From: Eopsaltria australis
Taxonomy: Eukaryota > Chordata > Aves > Passeriformes > Petroicidae
Length of the DNA stretch: 64,000 nt
Reading direction: 5' to 3'
Assembly (NCBI GenBank): GCA_034509425.1
Contig: JAVTVJ010000496.1
Coordinates: forward strand, 310,001 to 374,000
Shown one piece after another: positions 1 to 13,680 of the stretch. Both the position numbers and the translations under genes were made by a program. Each line of letters starts with the position of its first letter. The stretch's first letter is position 1. The notes beneath the pieces were generated by a model that had not been told where the DNA came from, made no database searches, and saw only the letters and a program-made list of their open reading frames with translations.

Positions 1-1379
1 AAGTATTGTTCCTACAGGTACCACAGCAGATACTATGATTACTATTAAAAATTACTGAAAAAGTAATTTAATGTGAAAAATATACTTCAGTTTAATGGCA
101 TAGAGAAATCGACTACATGCTGGTTGACATCAGAATCTGAAGAGTTTATATTTATCTTGGTCAGTGAGAATAAGTAATGTTTTGGAATCAAAATGAAGTC
201 AGTGATTATGGGGATGATATGCTGGGTGGAATACATTGCACCTGTGCTGTTGATATTGGAGTTCTACAGAGGAGAAAAAAACAGAAAAAACAGTTGTCCC
301 TGAAGTGCATGTGCATGACTCACAATGTGTGCAAGAGACAGACCAGTGAAGTGTGAATGTGCTCTTTATACCCAGCTCCTTGACAGGGAACAGATACTTC
401 AAGATTATTTTAAAATATATATTATTATATATAATATAAAAATAAGATGACTGTAATACTGTGAGAACAAGAGGCCAGATTTAGGTAATGATTTTGGTAT
501 TAATTGTCCCTTTCATTTCCTCAAGCTACAAATGAAAAATTTGCCTTTACCTTCCTGCTTAAGTAGGTATGTATTCATTTAAGCTTCCTCCATCAGAAAC
601 ATGCAGTAATACTCCCTGATTATAAATGTGCAAGCATTTAGTGCAATTTTCAGTGTGGTTTTAACATACAAAGCTCTTGGTGTAATCTCTTGGTCTCTCA
701 GTATCAGGTCCCTGATAACATAGTCAGAAATTTATTATGGTAACAGGCTATTTCTAGAACTCCATCATTCCCTCTACATTAGTTGGCCCATAGTGTTTTC
801 CCTTGAGAAGCTGTATTGCACTTTTCCTGCTCCCACCTCCACATGGAAGACCCTTGAAACCTACAACTTGGAGAACCTGAGGAAATAATGCTGCAAAAAT
901 AGCTAATGACATTTTGGCATTGTTTCTGGAACTTATTCCAGACTTGATGTTTTTTCTTTTTTCAAGAAGAGCATAAGTTATTCTTTAAATCAGTAATTAG
1001 TTTTAGATGCACTCCATTCTATCAAGCAGAAGATACAGGTAGTTAGAAGTACCAACAGAGGAAAACAAAAAGAAAATAATCACCATAAAACAGTGCTCAA
1101 AAGGCTGTTAAGTAAGCAATTTATATTTAATAGCAGATTACAATCAATTAGTTTGCTGTCTTAATAAAAAATGCTTTTATTTCAGGAGTATCCATTAGGA
1201 CATACTGTTGATACATATGGAGCTCTGCTACATATAAACTGAAGCTGGATGGGCTTTATTTGCTATTGCAAGTCTGGAGTTATATAATTTTTCTCATAGG
1301 TGTTTAAATTTTTTTCTATTTTTTACCATCTGACCTGTGCTAAATAGAAGAATCTGAGCACTAAAGGATATTTCACTTG
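1..1379. other. AT-rich non-coding stretch
   Basis: No coding frame, RNA gene or repeat family is recognisable here. A short (AT)-rich run lies near 410-445. Stops are frequent in all frames, as expected for intergenic or intronic vertebrate DNA. Confidence 0.6.
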
Positions 1380-1550
1380 ATGTATTCCACGAGGAGGATG
1401 AACGGAAACCGCAACAAAAGCAATCCACCGCTTCTCCCCCCTTTGCTCGTAAAGGCACAGGACTCGTTTCTGGTGTACAGCACATGGCAGGAGATACAAT
1501 ACAGCACCATAAAGTCACCCTAGGACACAAGTGCATTCCTAAGGCTGTTT
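1380..1550. other. CpG-bearing patch open in several frames
   Basis: This short segment is richer in G+C and CpG than its AT-rich surroundings (for example around 1390-1450). Two plus-strand frames and one minus-strand frame stay open across it. The plus-strand frame with no start codon runs about 70 codons to a TAG near 1563. I recognise no domain or family in any frame. A pyrimidine-rich tract followed by AG lies upstream near 1345, so an exon is conceivable, but no good donor is visible. It could be an exon, a decayed repeat or a compositional accident. Confidence 0.25.
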
Positions 1551-4500
1551 TTCACTGCTTCTAGCGATTGGATTTTCTCTTTATCATGAAGGAAACCAAC
1601 TTTGTTCGAGAGCAATTGCCTCATCACAGAAAGGTTCTGTTAACTGGGGCACCATCCTCAGCACATGATCTTTAAACTGGTTTTCAGCAATACATGAAAA
1701 AGCTTCCCAAAAAAATCACAAGGTCTTTTAATCTCTTCTTGACTTTCAGTGCACCACAAGACCAGTAAAAATGCATTTCAAAATGAAGATGACTCATGGT
1801 CCAGTTCCCTTATCAAAGAAATACTTTGACTGAAACTGCAATTTCCTGCTGACAGTGACGAGGACAGGAATACCATTGGCATAAGTCTTCCCATGAAATT
1901 TAGGACATAGCTGGATTAATGGAACCATTCCCGCCCTCTTAGTTACCACTTCTTGCCTTCTGCAAGCATTCTTATACTTTAAAGCACTCTTCTTGATTAT
2001 TAAAACCAAAACAGCTTTTTCCTCACAAAAGAAGTTGGCACCTGTACTCATCAGCGGACTCTGACAGCTGGAGTTCTAAACACATTCCTGCATTGTGTTT
2101 AGCAGAGGCAACTTTCAGCAGATGACACTCAAATTCACAGTAGAAAAGCTGACAGTTATACTGAACACCAATTTCCTAAATTTAGCCTAAAGTACATGCT
2201 GTGCAGGAAATAGGATATGTTTGGGCAGGAAATTTTGGGATGTCTCATTGAAGAAATGTGTTAAAGAAGAAATTTTACCACTATTACAGTATTTTGTAAG
2301 GCCAAGGACACAGCTAGTACTCAGAAGTTTTTCTTGCAGTAAAACACATACTGCAAGTGAAATAGACTGGATCACTGACTTAATGTATGCACTGTGAATC
2401 CATATACATAGCCCTTCCCTAAGCACACTTTACTTGCTTCCTGCAGAAGCAGTGGAATATATGTAACATATTACAATAGTGGATTCAGCAGAACATTTTG
2501 AAGGCGACCTGATCAAGCAGATGGATGTGTAGCTTGGAGAGACAGTATTTAATTTAAAGTATGCTCACACTTATCCTTAGAATTGCAAGGGGACATTTTG
2601 GAAGACTCACACTATTTTGGTGCTATTTCCACCTTCACAGCTGAAAGCAAAGAGAAGTCTTTGTACAGAAGTCACTGCCATAGGGCAATGTGCTATTCAA
2701 GGAACCATGTCGATGCTGAACATACACACAACATAAAGACATTAACAACAGCATATACATATAATTAGAAGAATTAGCACTTCATGCATGCTATGAATGG
2801 CGTTCACTAATTGTTATATTAAGCTGTGAGATCATCCTGTATCCTGCTGTGGCTTTGTACACATTCATTACTGAATTCTGTACAGAACTTCTAGCCTCAT
2901 TGAATATATTATTTTTAATATCTAGTAAATCCTATTGCTCTGAATGTGAACAATTGTCTTTTACAAGAAATGCTTAACTATACAAGCGTAAAACTGATTT
3001 TTAGTAAAACAACTATATTGCACAGAGAGCAAATGTAAATATGGTGTTAACAAAGGCAGCTTCTAGGAGGAGGAAAGATGTGCAAATAACAGTGGAGCCA
3101 AGTTGAGACTGCTCAATGTCTGTCTCCCTACAGCTGATACAGAGTGCCCACTCTCCCATCTGTCTCAAAACAGATACATCCACTTGGGAGGTATAATCTA
3201 TAAACACAGACAACACCACTCTAACGGGAAAAGTGTCACAACAGACATATTAATGTCTCATAGGTACACTGGTCTAGTTTAGTCTCAACAGCCAAGTCCC
3301 ACTCCATTCCTACATGCTGTCAGACTTTAATAGAAATAAATTTAATTCTTGTAGACCTGAACAAAGTGGTGATAGTAACGGAAAGAACAGGATGGCCAAA
3401 CTATGTCTCCTAAAGTTAATAATGACTATGGTCTACCTTAGACCTTCTGTGAAGAAGTGGCATACCATTAGTTTGTTCTCACTCTATCCACAAATAAAGT
3501 AAAATAATGCTGAGGCAATTATTAATTGAAAAACCCATTTATTTGCTTTCATATGCTGTTTTATAAACAAGTTTCCTATGCACTTGCTCCTACCTATTAT
3601 TTACTTTTTAGAACATATGGAACTCATACGAAGGCCAATGGTGTATTAGTGTTACAGATACTGAAAACAGTGGAAATGTCAGAATTATTAGCCTAAATTT
3701 AACTACAGAACAGCATCAAGAGAAAAGATATTATATAAATTTTTGCTTGTCCTCCCATTGTCTTAACAGTTAATCTACAGCAACACCTACTTCCTATCAG
3801 TTAGTTTTACTAACACATCAAAAAAATGAGACTTCAGAATATGAAGAGGCTTAGGGGCAGAAGTGGGAGATATTATTGGGGAAGGAGGCTGTATCTAATG
3901 ATTAAGAACTAAAAATATACCAAATACAAGGAGAAAATGGAACCACAGTAATGAAAACTGAACACTGGTTGCGTAGAATGGAAGCACTGCACCGTTGCAG
4001 AGCGGGATGTACAAGAGTGTCACTTCACCACGTAAATCAAGTTAGTGTATAAAAAGTCAGCTTTCATTTTTTAATACAGTTGCACAGGTTAGTTTTGTCA
4101 GAGATGAATAACCTTTTTATTTTAGTCAAAAATACTATGACTTTGAAATACAAGGAAGCCTGCTGGAGAGCAGCTTGCATTGTAACTGCACAGCAGCTCA
4201 CACAGTCTCTGAGTAGCAGCAGCTCAGTGCAGCTGTGCCAAAGCACTATGCAGGTACAGTGCGCACACTCTGTCTCTGAGAGAAACTCTCATGGCATCCA
4301 GAAAGTAACCAACAAAGTTGTGACTTTTATGAAATGATGGGCAGAGAAAGACCTGCCCCTCAGCTTTCTCATGAAATAAAATTTGACCTAAAGTTTAATA
4401 GTACCAATCTCTTACAGTTGTGTCCTTACCTCAGAATATATATATATTTTTTTTTAAAGGGGTATATTATTATGTAACTGTATAAATACTCCTTATGTTA

Positions 4501-7181
4501 ATAGTTTAAGACAGAATTTATTCTGCAAAAGAAAATAAATTCTGATTTTGTGCTCACCAATTATAAGTCTCCCTTAAAACCACAGCACTGGACTCAATTA
4601 TTCCAAAACAAAATTAAGAGAAGTGCCCATAATTCTACATGTTCATTCAATAAAAAAATCACATTAAAAAATTAGTTACTTTGACATTTTAAAAAATTGC
4701 TCAGATTAACTTAACATTTCCCTGTGTCCCTAAAGGATCACCATAACCAATATTTACAGTACTTTAGGCATAAAATTAATTCATAATTATGAATAATTGA
4801 TTAGATTCTATACATAGGTGTAACTGTAACAGGCTAAGTTAAGTATGAGAACAATATTCTACTATTTAAATACTGAAAATGAGAATACAGGGCCTTCAGG
4901 CTTTATATTGTACAATAACCACATGCAGATTTGAGGGTGTTTTGGTTTGGGAAGAGGAGTTACTGATTTTCTTTGGTCCTGGCACATATGGAATGTCAAC
5001 AGAAAAGCACAGTATTTACTTATAGGAAGCTTTTCTTAGACTTTTTTCCCCCCACAACTGTCAATTTCCAATTATGTTTTTAATAGAGGAGGCAGCATTT
5101 ATAATTTAGCTTGACACTAAACTGCATCTATTCAAGGAAAGTTGCAAACTAGAAAAGTTTTAGCAGCTTATCTAGAAAATATTGATAAACAAATGGGAAC
5201 AAATAAATTAACTTCTATATGGGAAAGACCAACAGAATAGTTTCATTATTGTATTAATTGCAGACCTGACAGTTTGCATTAGGCAATTAGATAATTTCAT
5301 TATTTTACAGAGACATGCCCCAGAGAGTCTTCTTTCTTAATCTTTATTTTCCAGGGAGACTTGGCATTTGAAAAAAAAAAAACCAAAACCAAATTCCAAA
5401 CCCCTCAAAACCCACTGTCCTAAGAATTAAAGAGTATAAAATAGGTTAGAAACTGTCCGTATCAGTGCACCATCACTGAAGAAGCTTAAGGTCAAGTAAA
5501 TGTATTATTCATTCACTATTATGAGCTATGTGCTCTTTTGAAATGTAAATTACACTCTGCAATTATTTTTCACTTTTAAAGAGTATCATTCATAAAGCCA
5601 ATTAAAATTATATGATTAAAATAATCAAAATTCCTGTACAACATCCCAGAGGGCAGCTGCAATGACATGATAAATTACACAAGTTTAGCAGTTCAGGACT
5701 TTATATAGGTTAGAAAGAGGTCATCAACTCCAGAGAGTGACAGAGTGCAACTCTGTCAAAGAGAAAATCAAACTTGTTTGCTGATTTTTTGGGGGGGAAG
5801 GGGTGGGAATACTAATGCTGTACTAATGCTGTAATCACAGCCTGAGGGTAGGGAAGCCATAAATATGATCTTGTGGAAGACTCTCTCTCTCCCTGATCTG
5901 AAAAGCTACTTTAAACATTCAGCATAAGCAGTGTAAATACCTTCCCCACAATCGCACTGATACACTATCAGCACGAAGCACTGAGTGAATCAAACAAAAA
6001 CTCCTCCTCCACCAAAACTGGAGATGCTCAAAGTTGCCTAGTATCTGTAGAAATCAAACTTACATCAACTAGGTACCCAATTTTCATAGACAGAAAATAT
6101 TTGTAATGAGTTCTAAAACTTCCCTTCTCAGCCCTAATGCCTTTGAGAGACCAGTGATCAGACTATCACTTCATGAACTCAGAATGAACACCTATTCTGA
6201 CAATATTTTTGTAAAACTATTTTTCCATTGATAAATACATGCCAGCTTATGATCCTGCAAGGTTCTCACTGTTACGCCTTTGTTTCAGTAAATTCTTCTT
6301 TGCTTCTATTTTAACATAAGTGATTTTTTTAGACATAATTGAAAGTTTCTTCTTAACTTCTCTTATCCCATGTGTACACCTGGTGGGACACAAATTAGAC
6401 ATTTACATAGCTTTACTTTTTAAGAAATATTAATTTGAAACTAGGTTTGAAATAATTTTGCCTTTTATAATGGACTGGAGGTGAATATAGAAAAACAGAG
6501 AGATCCAAGGTAGTTGCTATCATCTCAGTACACATCAACACTATTTTCTTATCTGTGTATCTATCTACCTTCTTCCTGTCCTCTTGGCTATTTTCAACAC
6601 TTAGGTCATATGCTCACACAGGTAAAGTTTTGAGAATTACAAATCATGATTTAGAGTTTAGGGAGTTGACAACTTGTACTATCCTAATAATTACAAGGTT
6701 TGTAATTTTCCAGATGCTGCATAGAAGAAGCATGAAAACACCACACAGGATTAAGTACTTACAGGAAAGGTTCTCCTAAGCCTACAAAATTATAGGGTTA
6801 CTCCTGAGAGGCTCTACATTTCTGAGCTATATACTTTGTGTCATCTTCCTGTGTCTGCAGTAGGTGTAGGTGTAAACACAGCTCTTACCACTCCATTACT
6901 GTGCACCCCTCGTTCACCTGGAAGAATAAAAAAGTGAATTACCTAAATTCTAGTGCAGCTTTTCATTAGAAATATTGCCAATTCTCTGACGAACCATATG
7001 ACATTTTACAGATGCCCCTGAGTTTCAGCTTCAGCTCTGCCTGGCATGTCACCTCCAGACCAGCAGACAGATTTGCTGAGAGTAACACACTTGAAACTGA
7101 TGCCTGAAGGATTTTTCTGCTTTTCTTCTGAATACTTCTTACACTGTTCCCTATATTCACAAGTATTAGCATGCATACTTG
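1551..7181. other. AT-rich non-coding stretch
   Basis: Unique AT-rich sequence. It contains an A-rich run near 5370-5392, a G run near 5790-5802 next to a short duplicated ACTAATGCTG (5811-5831), and several TTAATTG/CAATTA homeodomain-type core motifs near 5255-5300. The short frames here have no recognisable family and no supporting splice sites. Confidence 0.6.
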
Positions 7182-7553
7182 TGATGCTTTAGGTGATAGT
7201 TTAGCCTGGTTTCATGGTGTTTAGTGGGCCGGTAGACTAAACACCCCTGAAATTGCGTAGAGTTGGAAGACCAAACACCCTGTTTTCATGAGCCCTCAAG
7301 GTCTCCTAGTAGGACAGATTTTATAAACAAGAAGTTAGGCCACCCAGGCCCCTTACTGGGCCCTCCTGGTAGATATGCTAATGTGTAGAGTCTTTAATTG
7401 TATACTCGATTGCGGGGACGGGGCTTTTGCGGCGTGTTCTACCTGGACGGCAGAAGCCATCGAACGGGATCCTATTAAAATACCGAGGTAAACAACCCCC
7501 AACCCTCTCACCGTGTCTGAGCCTTTATTTCCTAAGACCAGAAAAAGGCATCA
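7182..7553 (+). mobile_element. Probable solo LTR of an endogenous retrovirus
   Basis: The block is bounded by TGATGC at its left end and GCATCA at its right end, which gives the short TG...CA inverted termini expected of an LTR. Its right part is unusually GC- and CpG-rich for this region (7408-7475). It then shows an AT-rich TATTAAAA motif near 7474-7481 and a CCTCTCACCGTGTCTGAGCC stretch resembling the R/U5 part of vertebrate LTRs. No gag, pol or env coding sequence is adjacent, so it would be a solo LTR. I could not find a convincing target-site duplication: the flanking five bases differ. The exact edges and orientation are therefore uncertain. A 10-bp inverted repeat lies inside at 7216-7225/7236-7245. 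Confidence 0.5.
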
Positions 7554-10500
7554 AAACTCTTCTTAGGTAACACTGAAAGGTCTACAAAGTAAAAAAAAAA
7601 AAACAAACCTGTTTTATTGCTCAGCATCAGTGTGATTCTTTAAGAAGTCATGCTTGATCAAATAAATATGCTCTGAAAATACATAGCTATTTAAAAGCAT
7701 AGGATTATGTTTGTGTATGAACAGAAATTACTTTCCAGAGTCAAACAACAGGACAAAAAAAAAAAAACAACTGTGCATAAAATACATTATTTAAGTGCTC
7801 AAAAGCTGTGAAAATGCTCTTTATAATCCCTTCTCTCCAATCCTTCCCCTTTTTGAGCAATAATGCCAAAAACACCTGTTTTTCTCATTTTGAGGCAGAA
7901 CACAGCCCACTTATTTCATATCACAGGTACATTTCCCATCAAAAGGCATTTTGTTTCTCACAGGGCTCAAAATAAAACTCCAAAACCCAACCAAAAATAA
8001 AAAAAAAAACCAAAACCACCCCACAATTACACTGCATTAGGTTCTCATTTGCTTTCTGGACCCTTTATAAAGCTCACAGCAGCACACAGGTGCATCAGTT
8101 GGACCAGCTGGAGTCCTGGCAGAATATGCTTTTTACTTCATTTGGGATGGTATCCAGCTGATAGAAGTGAAGCTCTAACACACAACAAGATGCATAAAAA
8201 AGCACAATCATAATAATTCTCCTTATAATGTCTAATAGTGGTGCGCTGACAAAATGAAATTCATTTCAGCAAAGAGCAGTGCCTACTGCTTCATAAATTA
8301 GGCACCGTTGTCTTTTTCTTATATTTTTTCCTACAGAAGTGCTTTTATGAAGCCTGAAAACCATTCTCCTGTGTGAACTCTGTAACACTGAAATTTCCCC
8401 AGACATTTGCAACCCTTTCCTCATTTGAGGAAAAGCACATACACGAGTTCTGCAGAAATAAAGAAGAGCTATAATTACTGCAACTGGTCTGTGTAACCTA
8501 CAGCACGGTAATGACCAGGTGTTCTGGTCAGCTGCTCTACAGGGCAGGTTTGGAGGCCTGTGCTACAGTGGATTGCAGGAGAAGGTGCCATTAGAGGGCA
8601 GCCTTGGGTTTTCCCTGGGTGGAAGTCTATAGGCCAACATGCATGTCCCAGTAGTTCCAGGATTTCCGATGGTACATAGTAAAACGCATTTCAGCTTCTT
8701 AAAATACAATAGAAACTTCACAGTATATATTTTGCATTCTGTGAGGAAGAAAAAATATGCATTGTACAGTTTGAGCAAATTTTTAGTGCATGGGCAGGAG
8801 TAGATTACAATTCTTAAAGGCTTTTAAGGAACTTTAATAATGTACAAGTAATCTTTTTCATTATTGAGAATTTCCATTGGTTATTTCACCTTGAAGTCTG
8901 ACTAAATTATCACTGGCAGTTAAATAAGTCCTGAAATACTACAGAAGTAATCACAGTAATTTCCATGTGAATATATTACAAAAATAGGTAAATTAGGATT
9001 CCATAGTAACAATCTTTCTCAAATCAGTGTGAGACTGATTTTACGATATGAACACATAACATTTTCTTATTTATTTTAGGTACCTAGATAATTCAGGGTT
9101 TTTTTTCAATTACAGTTTAATCCAATTATCTAATGGGTAACATCTCTGTATTATTTATAATTAAACATAGACATTCCATAGAAATTAGGAAAAATGTTGT
9201 TTATCATAACAGCTACATTATATTTATCAGATTAAATTTGTGTAAATTCTATTCAAAGGCCCCCAATGATTTTTGCTGTCATTTTCTTCATCATAGTATG
9301 TAACTCTTTGATACTGTGTTGCTTTCCAATTACTCTGCTCAAGTACATTTATCTGAAACATATGTCAAACCTTTTCAGCTGTGTGAGGGCTGTTCCGTAC
9401 GGTAATCTCCATCAGTTTAGCCAACTTAACAAACCCCACTGATCTCTTCACATAAAAGGTTTAAGGACTTGGAGCTTAGGATCCTCCTCACTGTTAGCAG
9501 CAGAACCTCATTCAAAGCATCCTTTTACTCTAGGTGAAACTAATCCCTTGTCAGAAAGTAAACAAAAAGTTTTGCATTTTGTACAACTAAACAAACATGC
9601 ACAGAACAATGACAGAATACCAAAGCAAACCCATAAATAACAGTCCCAGAGGGCTTCACTCAGATTTCAGCTTAATACAGATGGTCTCTCAAAATGCCAA
9701 ACTGACCCAGACACACAACAGCAGCATGACACAAATACAGGGCAAGGCTCAAATGGCTGGCCATGGCTCTCTAGGATACATACATGAAATAATAACCAGG
9801 CAGAAGGTGTGTTTACCCAGATCCTGGTAATAAAAGCACCGTTTGTATTGCATAAACATGTGTGCAAAGTAACATTTATTCCCTCAGCGTGCACACTGGC
9901 TGCAAGATATCTCATTTGTAGGACTTCCTCAACCTTGTTTCCTAAGCTCATGGTCCACCAGCCAACTTTTACCTTTTTGTCTTGGTATTTTTCCATTCTT
10001 CCATGTGACTGCATAAGAGCTTGGCAGCTTTTGATACGTCAAGTAGCCTGCCCTGGAGGCTATGACATGTTTGGAGCACTACGATGCACTCTAATTTTGT
10101 AACACCAATAATAATTGCTGAAGAAAACCCCAAACAGACAAACAAAACCCACCAAAAACCAAGCCAAACAAAAGGATTTCTAGTCATCTAGTCAGGTTTT
10201 ACAGTATTCTTTCGGTTTTTTTAGCTTCTACAATCAAAGGAGTATTTGGAGTTGGAAGAGTGTATTACACAGATTTCAGAGAGCTTTCCCAGATACAAGG
10301 ATTCTGGCAGTAGTAATCACTATGAGTGCCTTTTAAATGTCTGAAAAACTCACTGTGTTACATTTGAAAATAAATCAGAATAGACATTCTGACCTGAAGT
10401 ACAAACAATATCTTCAAAATAATAAAGACAGAACAAGTGGCACGAATTCAGGGAAGTGACCTTACTCACTGGATGCCTGGGAGGGTGTCCCTCGGACTCC

Positions 10501-12164
10501 TGCAAGCCTGCAGGCTTTCAGACACAGCTGATAGCTGTTTTACCAATAGGATAAGGCAAAACTAAAAAATCAAATACTAAGGTTCTAGTATGGGTACACA
10601 AAAGGCAGGAACCACATGCAGAAAGGAAAGATGGATCCAGTGGACTGCAAAGTGAAAGTTTCTAGTATTTTCTTTCCTGAAAAGGCACCAATATGGCTCA
10701 AAAGCTGAAATATAGTACTTGTGGGTACCTGAACAGAGGGACTTCAGCTAAGAAAGACAACTTGATTAATCTTTTATCAGATATGGCAAGCACTTATGTA
10801 CAGGCTCCAGTGTTTTTTTCTGAACTAGACACAGGTCAAAGAGAAGATCTGCAAATGGGAAAAATACAGATGAGCAAAAATGAAAATGCTTAGCTGAGTG
10901 ATTAAAAACTACTTTGTATGATTCAAAATACATAAACATTTTTCTAATATAAATATCTATATTTTATTATTTCATTACACTATATTGCTCACTCTTTCAC
11001 ATAGTATCATGCTAATATTTGAGTTAAGTAACTTTTAAAGATATAGATTCATGACAACCTCCAATAATAATAATTCTACCACCATGTAATGGGAAAAATA
11101 ATGGAAGGAACTGGATTATTTTTTCCTTCTAACAGTAACACAAAAAATTCAGAAATTCGAGTCAATAAGACAATTTACAGGTTTACTTTCATTAGATAAT
11201 AGAGTTAACTAATGTTTTTTACTAAATTTTGATGTCTTCAAAACTAACTGACTTTTTATATCAAAATATTAATTTACATACTGAAAAAATCTATGTATTT
11301 AACTTTTATAGGACCATATTTCACACTGGGAAGTGAAATAAAGCATGTGTCTAATGAAATATTTAGTTCAAACTAAAACATATTTTATGCTTCTATTTCA
11401 ATTAGTTTTTGTTCATCCAGTCCTTGTTTTGTACGAGAAGCAGTTTCATAATACACTTGATAACACTCTAGGAATCATACACAGCAATAAAACTATTTCC
11501 TAAAGCAGCAGCTATCAGCAAAGACATATCTGTGAATTAGACCATACTGAAGCATGGGTCTGTGTTGGTCTAAGCATCAGAAGGAGGGTAAATTTGTATG
11601 TTCCCACTAGTCCTATATTTTCCCACTTCCTCAGAAGATGACAATGAAAGTTGATCCATTCCAATTTAACTCACAGTCCTGGTATTTGCCATGCATGGAT
11701 ACACTACTGAATAAATGCACAATAAATTGAGAATCAGAATTACAATGTGCAATTTTAAATTTCTAATCCTGTAATTTCTTGTTGTCCATGGCAATTATGT
11801 TTCTGTTAGCCACTTAGCATTAGACATGCTTTGCACTTAATTCCCTTTGGTCTACTGTGGACTTTGAATTTAATTCTTGTGATAGCAACACAATTGGATT
11901 TATTCACATAATTCAACCATTCAAAAGAATCCCACAGCTTAATTACAACAAACTTAAAAGGTCTGATCACTATACACAAGATGTCATGCAAGCCTGACAC
12001 CCCTTGATCTACTCAGCTATTTGATTATATACATGTACATGACCATGATGCTGAGACCTCTGTTTTATATGCTGAACATAGTTCATCATATTTCAAAATC
12101 TGATCAATAAAACTTTTCACATAGAATTTTTTTAAAATGAGCTATTGATCATAAGCTGTAGCGA
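7554..12164. other. AT-rich non-coding stretch
   Basis: Mostly unique sequence with A-rich runs near 7590, 7755, 8000 and 10120-10170. Between about 9600 and 10190 overlapping frames are open on both strands (up to 115 codons on the minus strand), but the translations resemble no protein family and show no codon or splice evidence. I see no other feature. Confidence 0.55.
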
Positions 12165-12366
12165 CCATGGACAAGACCTGAGGGAATGGCATGAAGCTGT
12201 GACAGGGAGGTTTAGGTGAGATATTAGGAAAAATATTTCACTCAGAGGGCTGGGCACTGGACAACATTTTCCGGCACATGGTGTGACTCATGTGCAGGGT
12301 CAGGAGTTGGACTTGAATGATCCTAGGGAGTCCCTTCCAACTCAGGATATTCTATGATTCTGTGAA
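12165..12366 (+). mobile_element. CR1 LINE, 3' end with internal deletion
   Basis: This is the 3' terminal part of a CR1 retrotransposon in plus orientation. Recognisable blocks in order are GACCTGAGGGAATGGCATGA, GGTTTAGGTGAGATATTAGG, GAGGGCTGGGCACTGG, GGCACATGGTGTGACTC, AGGAGTTGGACTTGAATGAT and the terminal CCTTCCAACTCAGGATATTC, ending in the octamer-like ATTCTATGATTCTGTG tail typical of avian CR1. Compared with the family layout I know, the segment between the GGGCACTGG block and the later block is much too short. This places an internal deletion at about 12260. The copy is non-coding and dead. Confidence 0.93.
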
Positions 12367-13680
12367 TTTTTTATCAGAGGATGCAGATCTCTGAAAACAT
12401 CATCTCAGTATAATCATACAAAGGAAAACATCTTTATATTTGAATTTAACTTTTTCAGATTTTTTAAAAACTAATTATAGTCTAAAACATGGCAAAAAAA
12501 TTTTGGGGACAAACAGTAATTGTATCAGCAATCTGCTCCAAGATCTTTGAAAACAGAAACATTATTTATATGCACAGGATTCAATCTGGGTTTACTTATT
12601 TACAATCAAATTTCCACCCATGTTGTTAATATGTTTTTTCAATAACTATTAGGTAGTACATACAAGGTATCACTCCATGATGCCAGATACCCCACCTTTA
12701 CCATCTCTTGAAAGTGCCTTAGAATTGACTGTTCCCTAGATATTTGTCTCTTCTATTGCATTTCTAAAGCACAGCTCTAAAAACTTGTGTGTTTTTTCCA
12801 GCACCTATTGACACTGAGAGCAATATGAACCATATCTTCAAGTCCGTCCAGAGAATGAGAACAATTTCTTTGATAAGTCTTTGGGTACTTCAATCTAAAA
12901 ACTATCCACAAAAATGTCTCCTCTTTCCAAAAAGTTGGAAAGTCACTTTAAAAATAAGACTGATGCAGTTCTTTTTCTGTGCTGGGTTTTTCCAATCTGT
13001 CTCATGTCCCCAGGAAAGGCTTTATGGAGGAGCATTTTTTTCCAGACCTTTTCCTTTGAGTTTTTCTACATGGAAAATGCCTTGCCTCTTACTAACTAAG
13101 AAGTCACAAATGAAATTAACATTCCTTGGAGAAGTTTCCTACGGAATTTGTCACAGCACAATGTGGGTGAAAGGAGTCTCTTTAAGTGGGATTAGTTTTG
13201 CATAAAACTTGAAAAGGAAAATAAGGTTATCAGTTTTAAATGTCACACAAAATGAGGACCACATTTTATGAAATGGTTCTATAGACTTTGACAGTCCTAA
13301 TCACTCTGGATTATTTATATCCCTGACTTTACAAGTCCATTAATAATAGCACTATGTTGTAACTGACCAAGTGCTACTTGAGTTTCAGAGGGAACACTGC
13401 TCTTACACGTTCTTCTGAAACACCACAGCCCTGTCATCAATAACTCCCTCCTTCTATTTCTCATGCTGATGGACATCTAGTTGCTGCAGCTCTTCTAACT
13501 CCATCTGTGGCACCAGCAAATGGGGAAAAATATCTCAGGAAAGCAAATCACAAGTCATTTCTAAATGAAAGTAGTGACATTTAAAGCAGTAGAGAAAGGC
13601 ATGTAGCCAATGGCCCTACTCCCTTCCCTTCACATCTTCAATCTAAACACATCAGAAGATTAAAGGATGGAGAAAAGGGC
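12367..13680. other. AT-rich non-coding stretch
   Basis: Contains a 138-codon plus-strand frame (12789-13205) with no recognisable family. A TTTTTTCCAG acceptor-like string lies just inside its start, but no donor or homology supports an exon. I see nothing else. Confidence 0.5.

Noticed and set aside
9667..10014. 115-codon minus-strand frame overlapping open plus-strand frames
   Set aside because: Open in several frames on both strands with no protein-like features. It reflects local composition.
12789..13205. 138-codon plus-strand open frame
   Set aside because: No family is recognised. The internal TTTCCAG acceptor lacks a matching donor.
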